Assembly (NCBI GenBank): GCA_900318275.1
Contig: ONJY01000017.1
Span: 1-64,000 of the forward strand
DNA from: an uncultured Bacteroidales bacterium
GTDB lineage: Bacteria > Bacteroidota > Bacteroidia > Bacteroidales > P3
Direction of reading: 5' to 3'
Length of the DNA: 64,000 nt
Each line of letters starts with the position of its first letter. The first letter of the stretch is position 1. The notes beneath the pieces were generated by a model, which made no database searches, had not been told where the DNA came from, and worked only from the letters and a program-made list of their open reading frames with translations. A program made the position numbers and the translations under genes. Below, piece after piece: positions 26,926 through 35,404 of the stretch.

Positions 26926-28355
26926 TGGGCTTTCGAGTTATAGAGTGCTATGCGGTTGATTATGGGTGGTGCCAGAGCGTTGAAGCGCAGCTCCAGATGG
27001 TCGGTACGCCAGCGTTTGTCGTTGTCGCAGCGGATGATACGCTTGTAACCCACTGTGGTGCAGAGTGGGTGCTCCGGTGATGTCTGCAGGCTTATGCCGT
27101 CGCCTTCGTCGATGGCGAGGTTGACCATGGTAACGCGCTGCCCAAGAGGTATGTACTCTTGTATTACGATGATGTCGAACTCTGTGACAGAGTCGAGGTC
27201 GATGGTCAGGGTGGCGTCGTTAGAGGCAGCTGCCCAGTAGGTGTGGTAGGCGGTGTCCAGGACATTGTCGGCACGGTAGCGGCGTCCGCGCAGATGTTCG
27301 CCGTGGGCGACACCGCATTGGGCTATATCGTGAGCGAAGATGCGGTCGCGCTCGGCGCGGAAGGCCACAAGCACGGCGCTGTCTTCGGCGGGGATAAGGC
27401 CTCGGCTGTCGGGCGGTACATTCAATAGTAACAGCGCGTTACGTCCGATGCTGTTGTAGTATATCTCCATCAGCTCGTCCACTGTCTTGGGATGCTCGTC
27501 GGCATGCCAGAACCAGCCGGGGCGAATGCTGATGTCGGCCTCGGCCGGTATCCAGCTCTTGCCACCCTGTCTGCCATGCATCAGCAAGTCACTTGAGGGG
27601 TTGCCGGTGCCTGGTTCACAGCCGTCTACATCTATCGTGCTCCAGCACGTCTCGCCGGCTTTGCCCTCTTCGTTGCCCACCCAACGGCATCCGGGACCTA
27701 CGTCGCTGAAGACAAGGGCGTTGGGTTGCAGGCGTGCCACCGTTGCGTTGAAGCGATCCCAGTCGTATTTCTGCCGTTTCCCGTTGGGTCCTTCTCCATT
27801 GGCGCCGTCGAACCACTGCTCGTATATGTCATGGTATGAAGACAATACCTCTTTGAGAGTCGCCACGAAGCGGTCGTTGTACTGTGGCGTGCCGTAGGTG
27901 CTGTCGTGGCGGTCCCAAGGCGAGAGATAGAAGCCAGCTTTGACCCGTCCGCGGCATGCATCGGTGAATTCTCGCAGCACATCGCCATGTCCTTCATTCC
28001 ATGGACTTTGAGTCACTGTGTGACTGCTGTATGTCGAAGGCCAAAGGCAGAAACCGTCGTGGTGCTTGGCGGTGAGGATGATGCCTTTCATGCCGGCCTG
28101 CTCGGCCACGTCGACCCACTGGCGGCAGTCCAATGCCGTGGGGTTGAACAGCGACTCGGCCTCGTCGCCGGAGCCCCACTCGGCACCCGTGAAGGTGTTG
28201 GGACCGAAATGGCAGAACATGTTTATCTCCATGCGCTGCCATGCCAGCTGCGCACCGGTAGGCACAGGTCCGTAAGGCTCTGGCACAGGCGAGTTGCATG
28301 CCGCCAAGAGCAGCATGGAGGTGACTAATGATTTGGTAATGTGGTGTGTGCGCAT
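26922..28355 (-). CDS. Alpha-L-fucosidase lipoprotein (GH29)
   Basis: This protein of about 477 residues starts at ATG 28355, chosen because it gives a lipoprotein signal (MLLLAAC). A longer in-frame start exists at 28409 but would overlap the upstream gene. GH29 features are WQRMEINMFCHFGPNTF, GIILTAKHHDGFCLWPS, SPWDRHDSTYG, WFDGANGEG (the aspartate is the expected nucleophile) and the long catalytic-domain length, followed by a beta-sandwich (IDLDSVTEFDIIVIQEYIPLGQRV). It removes L-fucose from host or plant glycans at the cell surface. It is co-transcribed with the M23 peptidase. Confidence 0.9.
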   Translation of the reverse strand: MRTHHITKSLVTSMLLLAACNSPVPEPYGPVPTGAQLAWQRMEINMFCHFGPNTFTGAEWGSGDEAESLFNPTALDCRQWVDVAEQAGMKGIILTAKHHDGFCLWPSTYSSHTVTQSPWNEGHGDVLREFTDACRGRVKAGFYLSPWDRHDSTYGTPQYNDRFVATLKEVLSSYHDIYEQWFDGANGEGPNGKRQKYDWDRFNATVARLQPNALVFSDVGPGCRWVGNEEGKAGETCWSTIDVDGCEPGTGNPSSDLLMHGRQGGKSWIPAEADISIRPGWFWHADEHPKTVDELMEIYYNSIGRNALLLLNVPPDSRGLIPAEDSAVLVAFRAERDRIFAHDIAQCGVAHGEHLRGRRYRADNVLDTAYHTYWAAASNDATLTIDLDSVTEFDIIVIQEYIPLGQRVTMVNLAIDEGDGISLQTSPEHPLCTTVGYKRIIRCDNDKRWRTDHLELRFNALAPPIINRIALYNSKAQ

Positions 28356-28371
28356 TTCCGTCGGGGAAGGG

Positions 28372-28887
28372 TTAAAGGTGTGTGCCCCAACGGTCGTAAT
28401 TCGTCGCAATTGGCTCGTAGTGTATTCGCTCCTTGTTCTTTATGACCCATTTTACGGGCCATCCCTTCTCTATGATGCTGTTGTGCTCGCGAAGTATGGT
28501 GATCATGCGCCTCTGGTGCGTCACGAAGCGCTTGCGGTCGTCGGCGATACTGTCCATAATCACCATGTATTCAGAGGGGTCGAACTCAATGTTGTTGTCC
28601 AGAATCCAGTTGAGCATGGTGTCGTCGTCCATGTACTCGTCGATGAGGTTCGGGTAGATGTTGTTGAACGAGCGACGGTGCTCCTCGCTGAGGCCGCAGT
28701 GCTGTTTTATCTCGCGCCAGATGTGGTCGTAGGTGCTCTCGAGAATCTTGCGATGGGCCTCGGCCTCGTTGCGTAGGTTGCGCTCGCGGCGGTTGTAGTG
28801 CATCGAAAGAAATATCAGCACAATGCCAAAAGGCACGGCGACGAACACTACAAATAGCACGAAGAAAACTATAAGATAGCCAATCAC
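28372..28887 (-). CDS. Small membrane-anchored protein of unknown function
   Basis: This 171-residue protein has one N-terminal membrane segment (residues 2-28) followed by a charged, mostly helical domain. It starts at GTG 28887. The arrangement and a few segments (AHRKILESTYDHIW, IYPNLIDEYM, RRMITILREHNSIIE) recall LemA-like proteins, but I cannot confirm that family. It is the first gene of the minus-strand group leading to the fucosidase, with a promoter at 28926-28933. A poly-C tract lies about 50 bases upstream of that promoter. Confidence 0.65.
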   Translation of the reverse strand: MIGYLIVFFVLFVVFVAVPFGIVLIFLSMHYNRRERNLRNEAEAHRKILESTYDHIWREIKQHCGLSEEHRRSFNNIYPNLIDEYMDDDTMLNWILDNNIEFDPSEYMVIMDSIADDRKRFVTHQRRMITILREHNSIIEKGWPVKWVIKNKERIHYEPIATNYDRWGTHL

Positions 28888-28925
28888 AGCACTTTATATT
28901 GTTTTGCCCTTATCGTTCGAAAATG

Positions 28926-28933
28926 CAAATATA
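28926..28933 (-). promoter_or_regulatory. Putative -7 element of the gene at 28372-28887
   Basis: The minus strand reads TATATTTG (TAnnTTTG), 39-46 bases upstream of the GTG start. No clear -33 is present, which leaves room for an activator or for influence from the nearby homopolymer tract. Confidence 0.6.
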
Positions 28934-28975
28934 CGAAATATTTTTCACTTTTGGGGTGTGCGCTGAAAAAAAGCC

Positions 28976-29007
28976 TTTTTTTTTCCCCCCCCCCCCCCCC
29001 CCCCCCC
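28976..29007. repeat. Homopolymer tract: 9 T then 23 C
   Basis: An uninterrupted run of nine T (28976-28984) is followed by twenty-three C (28985-29007). Long poly-C/G runs in bacteria are prone to slipped-strand length change. It lies between two divergent genes. The exact length is also at risk of sequencing or assembly error. Confidence 0.85.
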
Positions 29008-29223
29008 AGTGTGAGGCTGTAGGAAGGCCGAAGGGGATCCGAATGGGCCGTAGGGGAAATGTGTGGAAAAACGCCGAAAAATGGTGTGAAAATTGCTGAA
29101 ACTGGGTGCCTGCAAGGCTTTTTTGCAAGGCGGATATGTTGTGGGAGTGAAAAATAATTGTCTGGTTGACTGCTTGTTGCAAAATATTTTTCGGAAAAAT
29201 GCGTGAGAATGGAAAATAATTCG

Positions 29224-29231
29224 TAATATTG
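29224..29231 (+). promoter_or_regulatory. Weak candidate promoter of porP
   Basis: TAATATTG differs from TAnnTTTG at one position. It lies 24 bases before the porP ATG. No good -33 is seen. Confidence 0.35.
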
Positions 29232-29254
29232 CAAATTAATTATAGGCATGTAAT

Positions 29255-30268
29255 ATGACTGAAATGAAGTTGAAAAAGAAGCTAAAATGCGCGCTGTTCG
29301 GTCTGGTGCTGCTGGCATCGGGAAGTGTTGGCGCACAAGACGTTGGCTTCTCTCAGTTCTACGCCAACCCACTCTATCTGAACCCAGCTTTCGCCGGTAC
29401 CGCCGTTGCTCCGCGCATCTCCCTCACATACCGCGGCCAGTGGCCTGGATTGGTTAGTGCTTTTACCACTGTGTCAGCATCATACGACCAGTATGTCCCA
29501 GACTTGCATGGTGGCCTCGGCGTCATCGTTATGACCGACCGTGTGGGCGACCATGGGGCGCTCTCCACCAACTCGTTGGGAGCCATGTATGCCTTCAACT
29601 TCCGTGTCTCGCGTACGGTGAACATTAGCGCCGGCCTTCAGGTGTCGGTGATGAACACCAATCTACGCTGGGACGAGAACCTGCGTTTCCCTGAACAGAT
29701 ACACCCCGAATACGGCTTTATCTTCCAGAACACTGTGCAACCGCCCGACAAGACCAGCAAGTGGTCTGTCGACTTCAGCGCCGGTGCCGTGGCTTACGGC
29801 AGCAAGTGGTATGCCGGCGTCGCTGCCGCCCATCTGACGCAACCTAACGTGGCTTTCTACTCTGAATCGCCTCTGCCTATGAAGTTTACCGTCCATGCCG
29901 GCGGTCTCATCAATGTCTCCGAAGAGGAGCGCCGTCAGTCGTCGCTCGGCTTTGGCTCGCCCATCATCTCGCCCAACATCGTCTATCAGATGCAGGGTGG
30001 TATGCACTACTTCAACTACGGTGTCTACCTCGACTGGATGCCATTCCTGGTGGGTGTGTGGTTCCGCAACGGCATTGAGAACGCTGACGCCTTCATCTTC
30101 CAGGTTGGCGTGCAGCAGGATTACTTCAAGGTGGGATACAGCTACGATGTGACCGTCAGCAAGTTGGCTAACAGTACGGCAGGTGCGCACGAGGTTTCGC
30201 TTGGTGTGATGCTACCCGTGCCCGAGCAGAAGAAGAAAGTTCGTGCCATACGCTGCCCGTCCTTCTAA
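29255..30268 (+). CDS. PorP/SprF-family T9SS outer-membrane protein
   Basis: This 337-residue protein has a signal peptide (cleavage near VGA-QD) and a beta-barrel pattern. PorP/SprF signatures are QDVGFSQFYANPLYLNPAFAGT, YRGQWPGL, and SYDQYVPDLHGGLGV, with alternating strands ending in the C-terminal barrel. PorP/SprF proteins act with T9SS and its gliding-type lipoproteins at the outer membrane. The gldJ-like gene follows 113 bases downstream. An alternative start, ATG 29264, is equally plausible. Genomes often carry several PorP/SprF paralogues, so equivalence to P. gingivalis PorP is not claimed. Confidence 0.85.
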   Translation: MTEMKLKKKLKCALFGLVLLASGSVGAQDVGFSQFYANPLYLNPAFAGTAVAPRISLTYRGQWPGLVSAFTTVSASYDQYVPDLHGGLGVIVMTDRVGDHGALSTNSLGAMYAFNFRVSRTVNISAGLQVSVMNTNLRWDENLRFPEQIHPEYGFIFQNTVQPPDKTSKWSVDFSAGAVAYGSKWYAGVAAAHLTQPNVAFYSESPLPMKFTVHAGGLINVSEEERRQSSLGFGSPIISPNIVYQMQGGMHYFNYGVYLDWMPFLVGVWFRNGIENADAFIFQVGVQQDYFKVGYSYDVTVSKLANSTAGAHEVSLGVMLPVPEQKKKVRAIRCPSF

Positions 30269-30381
30269 GGCGGAAGGTGAGGATGAATGGTACGGGGAAT
30301 GTTAAATAAAATTAATGATGAAACAAAAACGCACTTATTGCGTTACAAAGTGATAGAAACGAATAATACAAAAAATAAAAT

Positions 30382-31959
30382 ATGAAGATTGTCAGATTTT
30401 CATTCATGGCCGTTGCAGCATTGATGCTGCTGGCCTCGTGCGGCAACAAAGCCGGCCGTTCAAGCACGACTGGTTGGGACTACAACAACCCCGAATGGGG
30501 CGGCTTCGAAGTCTCCGGTGAAGGCGAGCAGGGCACAGCCCCCGGCTTGGTGTTCATCGAGGGTGGTTCGTTTGTCATGGGCCACGTCACCGAGGACACC
30601 CGCTACAAGTGGGACAATGTTGCTCATACCGTCACCGTGTCGTCGTTTTACATCGACGAGTGCGAGGTGAACAACCGTCAGTACCGCGAGTTCGTCTACT
30701 GGATGAACCGTGCCTACGGCGAGGAATACAGCGAGAAGGTGCGTGCCATCTATCCCGACACCGCAACCTGGCGCGACAAACTGGCCTGGCGTGAGAGCTT
30801 CGTGGAGCACTACTTCCAGAGTCCGTCCTATGACGAGTATCCCGTCGTGGGCGTCAGCTGGGAGCAGGCCACCAAGTTCTGCACCTGGCGTACCGACCGT
30901 CTGAACGAGAAGGTTCTTGTCGACCGTGGCATCCTGATGCTTGACCAGGAGAACATTGGTTCAAACGCTTTCCAGACCGATGTCTATCTCGCCGGACGTT
31001 ACGAAGGTGAGGTGCGTGAGGGTCTCGAAGACCTGAACCCCGCCGCTGGTGGCGAGGAGCGTCAGGTGCGTAGGACCGACGGTATCCTGTATCCCTATTA
31101 CCGACTGCCGACAGAGGCCGAGTGGGAGTTTGCCGCCATTGGTCTGATTGGCAACACCTACGACGAGCGTGTCGTGGAGCACAAGAGCTATCCTTGGGCT
31201 GGTCAGAGCCTACGCTCGGCCAACAAGAAATACTACGGTCAGTTCCTGGCCAACTTCAAGCGTTCGCGCGGCGACGCCATGGGTATTGCCGGCAACCTGA
31301 ACGACGGTTGGGACTACACCTGCCCCGTGAAGTGGTACTTCCCCAACGACTACGGTCTGTACAACATGGCCGGCAATGTCAGCGAGTGGTGCATGGACGT
31401 CTATCGTAAGGTTGTAAACCCCCGCGGTGGCGAAGACATCGACCCGTTCCGTGGTAACATCTACCGCACTTATGAGGTCGACGAAGACGGTGAGGTGCTC
31501 ATCGGCGAGGACGGCATGATAGCCTACAAGGATGCTCCTGCCGACTATAACCGCCGCAACTACCGCCAGGCCAACAATGTGAACTACCTCGACGGTGACC
31601 GTGCCTCCAACCTCGGCACCGACGGTTGGCAGCCTGCCGAAGTAGACAACGGCGATGAAGAGGAAGGCGAAGAGGCCGCCTATGCGGAAGAAGAAAGCGA
31701 AGACGAGGAGAACGTCAGCGCCGAGAGCGAGGACGATATGTGGACAAATAACATGTATCGTCGCAAATCCGACAACCAGAAAGAGTCGCCCAGTTCGTCG
31801 ATGGTGAACAATAAGGTTCGCGTCGTCAAGGGCGGCAGCTGGAAAGACCGCGCCTACTACCTGCAGTCGAGCACGCGTCGCTTCTACGACCAGGACAAGG
31901 GAACCGCATGGATTGGCTTCCGTTGCGCCATGGACCGTCTTGGCTCGCGCACCAAGTAA
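30382..31959 (+). CDS. gldJ: GldJ-type gliding/T9SS lipoprotein
   Basis: This 525-residue lipoprotein (lipobox LLASC) has a sulfatase-modifying-factor (FGE-like) fold: PGLVFIEGGSFVMG, SFYIDECEVNNRQYREF, YPVVGVSWEQATKFCTWRTDR, YRLPTEAEWEFAAIGL, YGLYNMAGNVSEWCMDVYR, VVKGGSWKDRAY and IGFRCAMDRLG. From memory of the families, the TGWDYNNPEWGGF start and the KGGSWKDRAY...GFRCAMDR end match GldJ better than the paralogue GldK/PorK. The absence of porL/M/N downstream agrees. Residues about 425-460 form a very acidic insert (many D/E). GldJ is needed for gliding and T9SS stability in Flavobacterium. Upstream is porP/sprF; a terminator follows. Confidence 0.82.
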   Translation: MKIVRFSFMAVAALMLLASCGNKAGRSSTTGWDYNNPEWGGFEVSGEGEQGTAPGLVFIEGGSFVMGHVTEDTRYKWDNVAHTVTVSSFYIDECEVNNRQYREFVYWMNRAYGEEYSEKVRAIYPDTATWRDKLAWRESFVEHYFQSPSYDEYPVVGVSWEQATKFCTWRTDRLNEKVLVDRGILMLDQENIGSNAFQTDVYLAGRYEGEVREGLEDLNPAAGGEERQVRRTDGILYPYYRLPTEAEWEFAAIGLIGNTYDERVVEHKSYPWAGQSLRSANKKYYGQFLANFKRSRGDAMGIAGNLNDGWDYTCPVKWYFPNDYGLYNMAGNVSEWCMDVYRKVVNPRGGEDIDPFRGNIYRTYEVDEDGEVLIGEDGMIAYKDAPADYNRRNYRQANNVNYLDGDRASNLGTDGWQPAEVDNGDEEEGEEAAYAEEESEDEENVSAESEDDMWTNNMYRRKSDNQKESPSSSMVNNKVRVVKGGSWKDRAYYLQSSTRRFYDQDKGTAWIGFRCAMDRLGSRTK

Positions 31960-31989
31960 AAGAGTACAATGCTTATTGGCAGATAAAAA

Positions 31990-32028
31990 GGGCGGCTTCT
32001 AAGGCTTTATTAGAAGCCGTCCGTTTTT
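31990..32028 (+). terminator. Terminator after gldJ, abutting the next start codon
   Basis: A 12-bp stem (31990-32001 with 32011-32022, one G-T) has a 9-base loop and a T run at 32024-32028. The next ATG is at 32033, only 4 bases beyond, leaving no room for a separate promoter between them. Confidence 0.8.
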
Positions 32029-32032
32029 GTGG

Positions 32033-33547
32033 ATGAAGACAAAAGGTGTCATAATACTGCTGTTGTCGCTGTTGGGGGTGGCTACCGTTGCCCGGTCGCA
32101 GAAACTCATAGAGTACACTTCGGGCATGGGGTCGCGCGACCCGCAGCAGACTTCGGTGTGGATATTGTACCAGGATGTCGTGGCTACGCACGAGGGTATG
32201 ACCCTTTATGCCGACTCGGCGCACTATGACACTGAGCGCAACAGTTTTACGGCTTTCCGTGACATCGTCATCAAGCTTAGCGACACCACCACCATCTATG
32301 GCGACAGGTTATTCTATGACGGCAACACGCGTGTGATTGACATTTGGGCCGACACGGTGGTGCTCATTGACGGTGGGAATGTGCTGAAGGCCAACCACCT
32401 GACCTACGAGCGCAACACCTCGACAGCGTACTATGACGAGTGGGGACACGGTACCAGCGCCGACCGCACCCTCGACAGCCGCAAGGGGCAGTACAACTCG
32501 GCAATCAAGGTGTTCTATATCTATGACGATGTGCAGCTTACCGACTCCACTATGCGGTTAGTGACAGACACGCTGGTGTATACCACCGACGACCAGATAG
32601 CCCATTTCCGCAGCGCTACGCATATCTACAGCGACTCGTCGCTGATCTACAGCGAGCTGGGCGATTACAACACAGATACACGCTTTGCCAGTTCGTACCA
32701 TGCCTCGCATGTCGAGAACCAGGGACACATGATTGACAGCGACACGCTTTACTATGACGAAGTTGCAGGGTTCGGCAGAGCCTACGGCAATGTGAAAATC
32801 AAGGACATGGACAACGACATCACCTGTTCGGGGCGCTATGGCGAGACTCACCGCAAGCGCCGCTACTCCTATGTCACCGACAGTGCTCATGTGCTATTCG
32901 TCGACGCCGGCGATTCATTGTTCCTGCATGGCGACACAGTATACCTCACCACCGACACTGCCAACCGCCTCTCTACCGTCAGGGCAAACTACCATGTGAA
33001 GGTCTACCGCCGTGACGCCCAGGCTATGTGCGACTCAGCGTTCTACAACGCCACAGACTCAATGCTTACGCTCTACAGAGACCCTGTTGTGTGGTACGAG
33101 CACTACCAGTGTACGGCCGACACCATTGAACTGCACCATGACACATCGGGAGTGAAGATTGTCTACCTGCGAACCAATTGCTTCGCTGTGGAGCAGGTTG
33201 ACCTCAATAAGTTCAACCAGTTGAAAGGACGCCAAGGTGTGGTGTACTTCCGTAGCGGAGAACCTCTGTACGCCGATATACTTAGCAACGCCCAGATGGT
33301 GTATTACATCACTGACGACGGTCCTGACGGCAATCCGCAACTGGTGGGCGCCAATGTGGGAGTGGGCACGGATATGCGCATATATTTCGACACCACGCAT
33401 GCTGCTTCGCGTGTGGTGACCTACGACAAACCTGATATGCAGACATATCCGGTCATGGAGTTTCCAGAAGAGATGCAGCGTCTGCCCGACTTCCGATGGC
33501 TGACGGCTCGTAGGCCGCGGTCGCCGGAAGATGTATTCAGGTGGTGA
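32033..33547 (+). CDS. OstA/LptA-like periplasmic protein
   Basis: This 504-residue protein has a signal peptide (MKTKGVIILLLSLLGVATVARS-QK). It has repeated OstA-type beta-jellyroll strands of the form Y-x-D-x-A-x-Y-x-x-x and V-x-D-T-L-V-Y, recurring D-S/D-T steps such as YADSAHYDTERN, MIDSDTLYYDE and MCDSAFYNATD. Proteins of this family (LptA, LptC, LptD N-domain) carry lipopolysaccharide across the periplasm; this longer form is frequent in Bacteroidota, with an unproved role. I placed the start at ATG 32033; a TTG two codons upstream lies inside the terminator T run. It must be transcribed by read-through or from inside gldJ. Confidence 0.8.
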   Translation: MKTKGVIILLLSLLGVATVARSQKLIEYTSGMGSRDPQQTSVWILYQDVVATHEGMTLYADSAHYDTERNSFTAFRDIVIKLSDTTTIYGDRLFYDGNTRVIDIWADTVVLIDGGNVLKANHLTYERNTSTAYYDEWGHGTSADRTLDSRKGQYNSAIKVFYIYDDVQLTDSTMRLVTDTLVYTTDDQIAHFRSATHIYSDSSLIYSELGDYNTDTRFASSYHASHVENQGHMIDSDTLYYDEVAGFGRAYGNVKIKDMDNDITCSGRYGETHRKRRYSYVTDSAHVLFVDAGDSLFLHGDTVYLTTDTANRLSTVRANYHVKVYRRDAQAMCDSAFYNATDSMLTLYRDPVVWYEHYQCTADTIELHHDTSGVKIVYLRTNCFAVEQVDLNKFNQLKGRQGVVYFRSGEPLYADILSNAQMVYYITDDGPDGNPQLVGANVGVGTDMRIYFDTTHAASRVVTYDKPDMQTYPVMEFPEEMQRLPDFRWLTARRPRSPEDVFRW

Positions 33548-33657
33548 ATGGGTGACATTGGTTTAAGTGTCATTTTGTCACTGTGTGACAATATGTCAGT
33601 CAAGACTGCCGTGGCAGCCTTTTTGTATTATATAGGTATAAAAACCAACAAAACGAC
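33548..33657 (+). promoter_or_regulatory. TGTCA/TGACA palindrome array plus sigma-54-like promoter before grpE
   Basis: TTGTCAC-TGT-GTGACAA at 33575-33591 is a perfect 7+7 palindrome. It is flanked by TGACA and TGTCA words at about 33553 and 33568, and ATGTCAG at 33593. Then TGGCAGC-CTTT-TTGTA at 33612-33627 matches the sigma-54 pattern TGGCACG-N4-TTGCW in the TGGCA block, in spacing and in TTG-A, with C to T at the -12 GC. An enhancer-type activator site followed by a sigma-54 promoter would be the natural reading. A simple repressor operator is an alternative. No TAnnTTTG promoter is visible here. Confidence 0.45.
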
Positions 33658-34215
33658 ATGAGTAAGAAAGAACATAATACCGCCGAGGCGGAAGAGAAAC
33701 AGGAACAGGATGTGGAACATCCTGTGGAACAGGCTGAAGAGCAAGTCGAAGAGCAGGCCGCTGAGGCTGCCGAAGCCACTGAGGCCGACAAAGTCCAGGA
33801 GCTTGGCGAGAAGTTGGCGGCACTGAACGACAAATATCTGCGCCTGTATTCCGAGTATGAGAACTACCGTAAACGCACCAATCAGGAAAAGGCCGACTTG
33901 CTTCTCAACGGCAGCCGTGAGATGATGAAGGCTGTGTTGCCCGTGATAGACGACTTTGAACGTGCGTTGGCAGCTACCGATAACGAAGAGGGTGTGAAGT
34001 TGATATACAATAAGATGATGAAAATCCTCGAGCAAAAGGGTCTTAAGGCCATGGATGTGAAAGGGGAGAAGTTTGACGAGAACCTGCACGAGGCCATCAC
34101 GCGTATACCCGCTGCCGCAGAAGAGCAGAAGGGTACCGTCGTCGATGTGGTGGAGAAAGGCTACTACCTCAACGACAAGGTGCTGCGCTATGCCAAGGTG
34201 GTGGTGGCGTTTTGA
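33658..34215 (+). CDS. grpE: Nucleotide exchange factor GrpE
   Basis: This 185-residue protein has the usual length. GrpE releases ADP from DnaK. An acidic, Glu-rich N-terminal third (residues 5-45) is followed by the long coiled coil (KLAALNDKYLRLYSEYENYRKRTNQE) and the beta-domain, with ILEQKGLKAM and NLHEAITRIPA conserved near the C-terminus. dnaJ follows 40 bases downstream, separated by a micro-repeat. dnaK is not in the window. Confidence 0.95.
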   Translation: MSKKEHNTAEAEEKQEQDVEHPVEQAEEQVEEQAAEAAEATEADKVQELGEKLAALNDKYLRLYSEYENYRKRTNQEKADLLLNGSREMMKAVLPVIDDFERALAATDNEEGVKLIYNKMMKILEQKGLKAMDVKGEKFDENLHEAITRIPAAAEEQKGTVVDVVEKGYYLNDKVLRYAKVVVAF

Positions 34216-34255
34216 GAGTTGAGAGTTAAAAGTTAAGAGTTAGGAGTATAGAGTT
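34214..34255. repeat. GAGTTAA-type micro-repeat between grpE and dnaJ
   Basis: The spacer is made almost wholly of variants of a 7-8 base word: GAGAGTT, GAGAGTT, AAAAGTT, AAGAGTT, AGGAGTA, TAGAGTT. Comparable word runs occur at 45950-45980, 53606-53640 and 54212-54243, and inside three genes. Confidence 0.8.
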
Positions 34256-35404
34256 ATGGCAAAGAGAGATTACTATGAAGTGCTTGGTGTGGATAAGAAC
34301 GCCACGCCTGAAGAATTGAAGAAGGCTTACCGCAAGCTTGCCTTGCAGTATCACCCTGACCGCAACCCCGGCGACAAGGAGGCCGAGGAGAAGTTCAAAG
34401 AGGCTGCCGAGGCTTATGATGTGCTTAGCAATCCTGACAAGAAAGCCCGTTATGACCAGTTCGGTATGGCCGGCATGGATGGCGCCTATGGTCAGGGGGG
34501 CATGAATATGGACGACATATTCTCTCAGTTCGGTAGTATTTTCGGCGACTTGTTCGGTGGTGGCTTTCGTACCGGCTTCACCGGTTTCGGTGGCGGTGGT
34601 GCCGCCCGTCGTGTTTTGCGCGGTAGCAACTTGCGCATCAAGGTCAAGCTGACACTTGAGGAGATTGACCGCGGATGTGAGAAGAAGATTAAGGTGAGCA
34701 AGTATGTGCCCTGCAAGACTTGTGGCGGCAGCGGTGCACGCGACGGCAATACAGAGACCTGTCCGCATTGCCACGGTACAGGTGTTGTGACAGAGACAAA
34801 ACGCACTATGCTGGGCATGATGCAGACGCAGAGTGCCTGCCCGCAGTGCGGTGGCGAAGGTCGTATTGTGAAAGACAAGTGTCACGACTGCCACGGTGAT
34901 GGAATAGTGAAGAGCGATGAGATAATCACCATAAAGATACCTGCGGGAGTGCAGGACGGAATGCAGCTGGTCATGCAGGGACAGGGCAACGCCGCGCCGC
35001 GCGGCGGCATCGCAGGCGATTTGATTGTGCTTGTAGAGGAACTGGAGCATGAAACCTTTGAGCGTCAGGATGCCAACCTATACTATAATGCATTCATAAC
35101 ATTCAGCGACGCTGCTTTGGGTGCGTCGGTGGAGATACCGACACTGAACGGGAAGGTGAAGATAAAGGTGGAACCCGGCACGCCGTCGGGTCGTGTGGTG
35201 CGTCTGCGCGGCAAGGGATTGCCGATATTAAACGGCTACGGTCGCGGAGATCTGCTGGTGTGCCTCAATGTGTGGGTGCCGAAGTCGCTTGACAAAGAGG
35301 AGAAGAAAATACTTGAGGACTTGCAGAAACATAATAATTTCCAGCCGAACCCGACAAAGCAGGAGAAAGGTTTCTTTGACAAGATGAAGGAGATGTTCAA
35401 CTGA
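34256..35404 (+). CDS. dnaJ: Chaperone DnaJ
   Basis: This 382-residue protein has all type I DnaJ parts: the J domain with the HPD motif (YHPDRNPGD near residue 33), a Gly/Phe-rich linker, four zinc-finger repeats ([32 protein letters not shown]) and the C-terminal substrate-binding domains. It delivers unfolded proteins to DnaK and stimulates its ATPase. Its stop overlaps the start of the DUF2851 gene by one base. Confidence 0.97.
   Translation: MAKRDYYEVLGVDKNATPEELKKAYRKLALQYHPDRNPGDKEAEEKFKEAAEAYDVLSNPDKKARYDQFGMAGMDGAYGQGGMNMDDIFSQFGSIFGDLFGGGFRTGFTGFGGGGAARRVLRGSNLRIKVKLTLEEIDRGCEKKIKVSKYVPCKTCGGSGARDGNTETCPHCHGTGVVTETKRTMLGMMQTQSACPQCGGEGRIVKDKCHDCHGDGIVKSDEIITIKIPAGVQDGMQLVMQGQGNAAPRGGIAGDLIVLVEELEHETFERQDANLYYNAFITFSDAALGASVEIPTLNGKVKIKVEPGTPSGRVVRLRGKGLPILNGYGRGDLLVCLNVWVPKSLDKEEKKILEDLQKHNNFQPNPTKQEKGFFDKMKEMFN

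Larger units (their letters stand above)
28888..29254. other. Divergent intergenic region with homopolymer tract
   Basis: This spacer separates the minus-strand small membrane gene from porP. It holds the minus promoter (28926-28933), the 9T+23C tract (28976-29007), a G-rich stretch with degenerate repeats of about 11 bases (29015-29056), and a weak plus promoter (29224-29231). Reading frames crossing it encode only proline or glycine homopolymers and are not believable. Confidence 0.7.

Noticed and set aside
28910-29372. Frames crossing the poly-C tract
   Set aside because: They consist largely of proline or glycine homopolymer and have no start context or family similarity.
33575-33591. 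CIRCE element (HrcA operator) before grpE
   Set aside because: The palindrome is TTGTCAC-N3-GTGACAA, unlike TTAGCACTC-N9-GAGTGCTAA.
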